From Ardenticatenaceae bacterium (GTDB lineage Bacteria; Chloroflexota; Anaerolineae; Promineifilales; Promineifilaceae): DNA of 42,646 nucleotides. The stretch covers positions 1 to 42,646 of the forward strand of contig JASJCR010000067.1 in NCBI GenBank assembly GCA_030065875.1, read 5' to 3'. Under the pieces are notes generated by a model. The model was not told the origin of the DNA and did not search any database. It saw only the letters and a program-made list of their open reading frames with translations. The position numbers and the translations under genes were made by a program. Below, one piece after another: positions 41,543 to 42,646 of this stretch (its first letter is position 1; each line of letters starts with the position of its first letter).

Positions 41543-42646
41543 TTACTCGCTGGTAATGAGAGGCAGTTTCACCGTAAATTTTGCGCCGGGACGGCTGTTT
41601 TCAGCGGTGATGGTACCGTCGTGTAAAGAAATAATTCGCTGAGTGACGGCCAACCCCAACCCGCTGCCGGGATAAGTGCGGGCCTCAGGGGTGCGATAAA
41701 ACCGCTCAAAAATCCTTTCTGGAGTCTCACCCAACCCGATACCCGTGTCGGTGATCGTCAGGTTTGCTTCCCCATGACGCTCAAGAAGCTCGACCGATAT
41801 AGTCCCCCGGGCAGGGGTAAATTTCAGCGCATTGTCAGATAAATTGGCAAAAGCCCGTTCTAAAAGGGATAGGTTTGTGCGCACGTGTAGAGGGGTGCGA
41901 TTATTCGGCACGTGCAGTGAAAAATTGATATCCAGCTGCTCGGCCGCAGAGGCCACGCGCTCACCCCAGGCGGTCACAACGGGAATTAAATCAACCAGGG
42001 TCATTTCTATTTGATCTTTATTTTCGATGCGGGAGAGATGAATGAGATCGGCCGTTAACTGCGCCAGACGGTCGGTTTGAGCCAGGGCTTCGCGATAAAA
42101 CTGCTCGTTGCCCGGCTCGAGCTGGGCCAGTTCGAGCTGGGTTTTGAGGGCGGTGATCGGCGTGCTGATTTCATGGGCGGCATCGGCTACAAAGCGGCGG
42201 AGGGTGTCCACCGTTTCTTCTACCCGATCGGCCATCTGATCAAATGAGGCGGCCAGCTCGCCAATCTCATCCGGTCGGTGGATGCCGGAGCGGGCGGTTA
42301 AATCTCCGCTGCGCATCGTTTGGGCGGTTTGCCCCAAGATGATCAGCGGCTGGCTAAACCGGCCGCTAAACCAGTTGCCCAACCCGGATGCCGCAAAAAA
42401 AGTAATGATCCCGGCCACAAGCGTAGCCACGGCCACGGTGGTGACCACCGGCCGTCCGTATGCCGGCCCCTCCGATAATTCCACATAGCCGATCGTTTCT
42501 CCGGTCACCGTTTGAATCGGCCGCTGCAGCCGCTGGGTTGAACGGTCTTCCTCACCAAAAGACCCGGAAAGCTCAAACGCCTCGCTAAACAAACTCAACG
42601 GGGTGGCAAAAATCTCACCCGGATTGGTTCGGGCAATGGTGACGGA
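41543..42646 (-). CDS. Sensor histidine kinase (N-terminus outside window)
   Basis: The frame is open to the right edge, so the sensor domain and first helix are missing. Visible in order: an extracellular segment, a membrane helix (VAVATLVAGIITFFAASGLG), a HAMP linker (GRFSQPLIILGQTAQTMRSG to LAASFDQMADRVEE), the dimerisation/phosphoacceptor helix with the H-box DAAHEISTPI (His phosphorylated; Arg of the usual HELRTP is Ser), and an ATPase domain with N-box NLSDNALKFTP, ITDTGIGLG, IFERFYR and GSGLGLAV. All ATP-binding boxes are intact, so it should be active. It resembles the EnvZ/PhoR-type family. A cognate response regulator is expected just upstream, beyond the window. The stop codon lies in a small inverted repeat TAAGCAA-gt-TTGCTTA (41530-41545). 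Confidence 0.92.
   Translation of the reverse strand, partial: SVTIARTNPGEIFATPLSLFSEAFELSGSFGEEDRSTQRLQRPIQTVTGETIGYVELSEGPAYGRPVVTTVAVATLVAGIITFFAASGLGNWFSGRFSQPLIILGQTAQTMRSGDLTARSGIHRPDEIGELAASFDQMADRVEETVDTLRRFVADAAHEISTPITALKTQLELAQLEPGNEQFYREALAQTDRLAQLTADLIHLSRIENKDQIEMTLVDLIPVVTAWGERVASAAEQLDINFSLHVPNNRTPLHVRTNLSLLERAFANLSDNALKFTPARGTISVELLERHGEANLTITDTGIGLGETPERIFERFYRTPEARTYPGSGLGLAVTQRIISLHDGTITAENSRPGAKFTVKLPLITSE

Overview
The window looks like part of a chromosome from a Chloroflexota bacterium, probably of the Anaerolineae/Caldilineae type. The grounds are a solute-binding lipoprotein with an EVTRVV-rich linker, Thr/Pro-rich lipoprotein linkers, WXG-type secretion genes, a B. 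subtilis-like fadN/fadA layout, and intergenic DNA crowded with short-period repeats. This assignment is inference; no rRNA, tRNA or ribosomal protein gene is present to anchor it. The first and last genes are cut by the window edges.

Layout: (1) 1-3100: 3' part of a secreted DUF4397-repeat protein with a terminator, a six-helix membrane protein of unknown role, and an intergenic stretch holding two repeat elements and a decayed PIN-domain (VapC-like) toxin fragment. (2) 3100-10960: a beta-oxidation operon of two acyl-CoA dehydrogenase genes with complementary missing motifs, a cytochrome P450, a FadN-type hydroxyacyl-CoA dehydrogenase/enoyl-CoA hydratase and a thiolase. Each of its four spacers carries a pair of inverted seven-base-period repeat blocks. 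It ends in a strong terminator. (3) 10970-19370: a catabolic/transport operon opened by a ROK repressor gene with a near-consensus promoter and a 25-base perfect palindrome at the expected start of transcription. It continues with a metal-dependent amidohydrolase, a sugar-type ABC binding protein and two permeases (no ATPase), an argininosuccinate-lyase-family enzyme and an MFS exporter. (4) 19367-26341 on the minus strand: a BNR/sortilin-like propeller protein, a RidA protein, an EspG-like/WXG secretion pair and a membrane dipeptidase. (5) 26390-37425, minus strand: a lipoprotein with three copies of an unnamed domain, bracketed by inverted copies of a repeat element; a 2195-residue DUF4011-type helicase/nuclease, a likely defence gene; and an M23 peptidase-propeller lipoprotein. 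(6) 37430-42646: an alpha/beta-hydrolase fused to an acyl-CoA ligase, a polysaccharide deacetylase preceded by ten perfect copies of GCAATTA, and a partial sensor histidine kinase.

Functionally, the fad operon and the hydrolase-ligase fusion form a plausible path from ester or fatty acid to acyl-CoA to acetyl-CoA, with P450 oxidation of the chain. The ROK operon looks like a self-regulated uptake and breakdown route for a compound whose last step may release fumarate. The strongest candidates for undescribed biology are the inverted heptad blocks in operon spacers, the split-motif dehydrogenase pair, the ROK/ABC/lyase operon, the WXG/EspG-like pair and the extended DUF4011 helicase.
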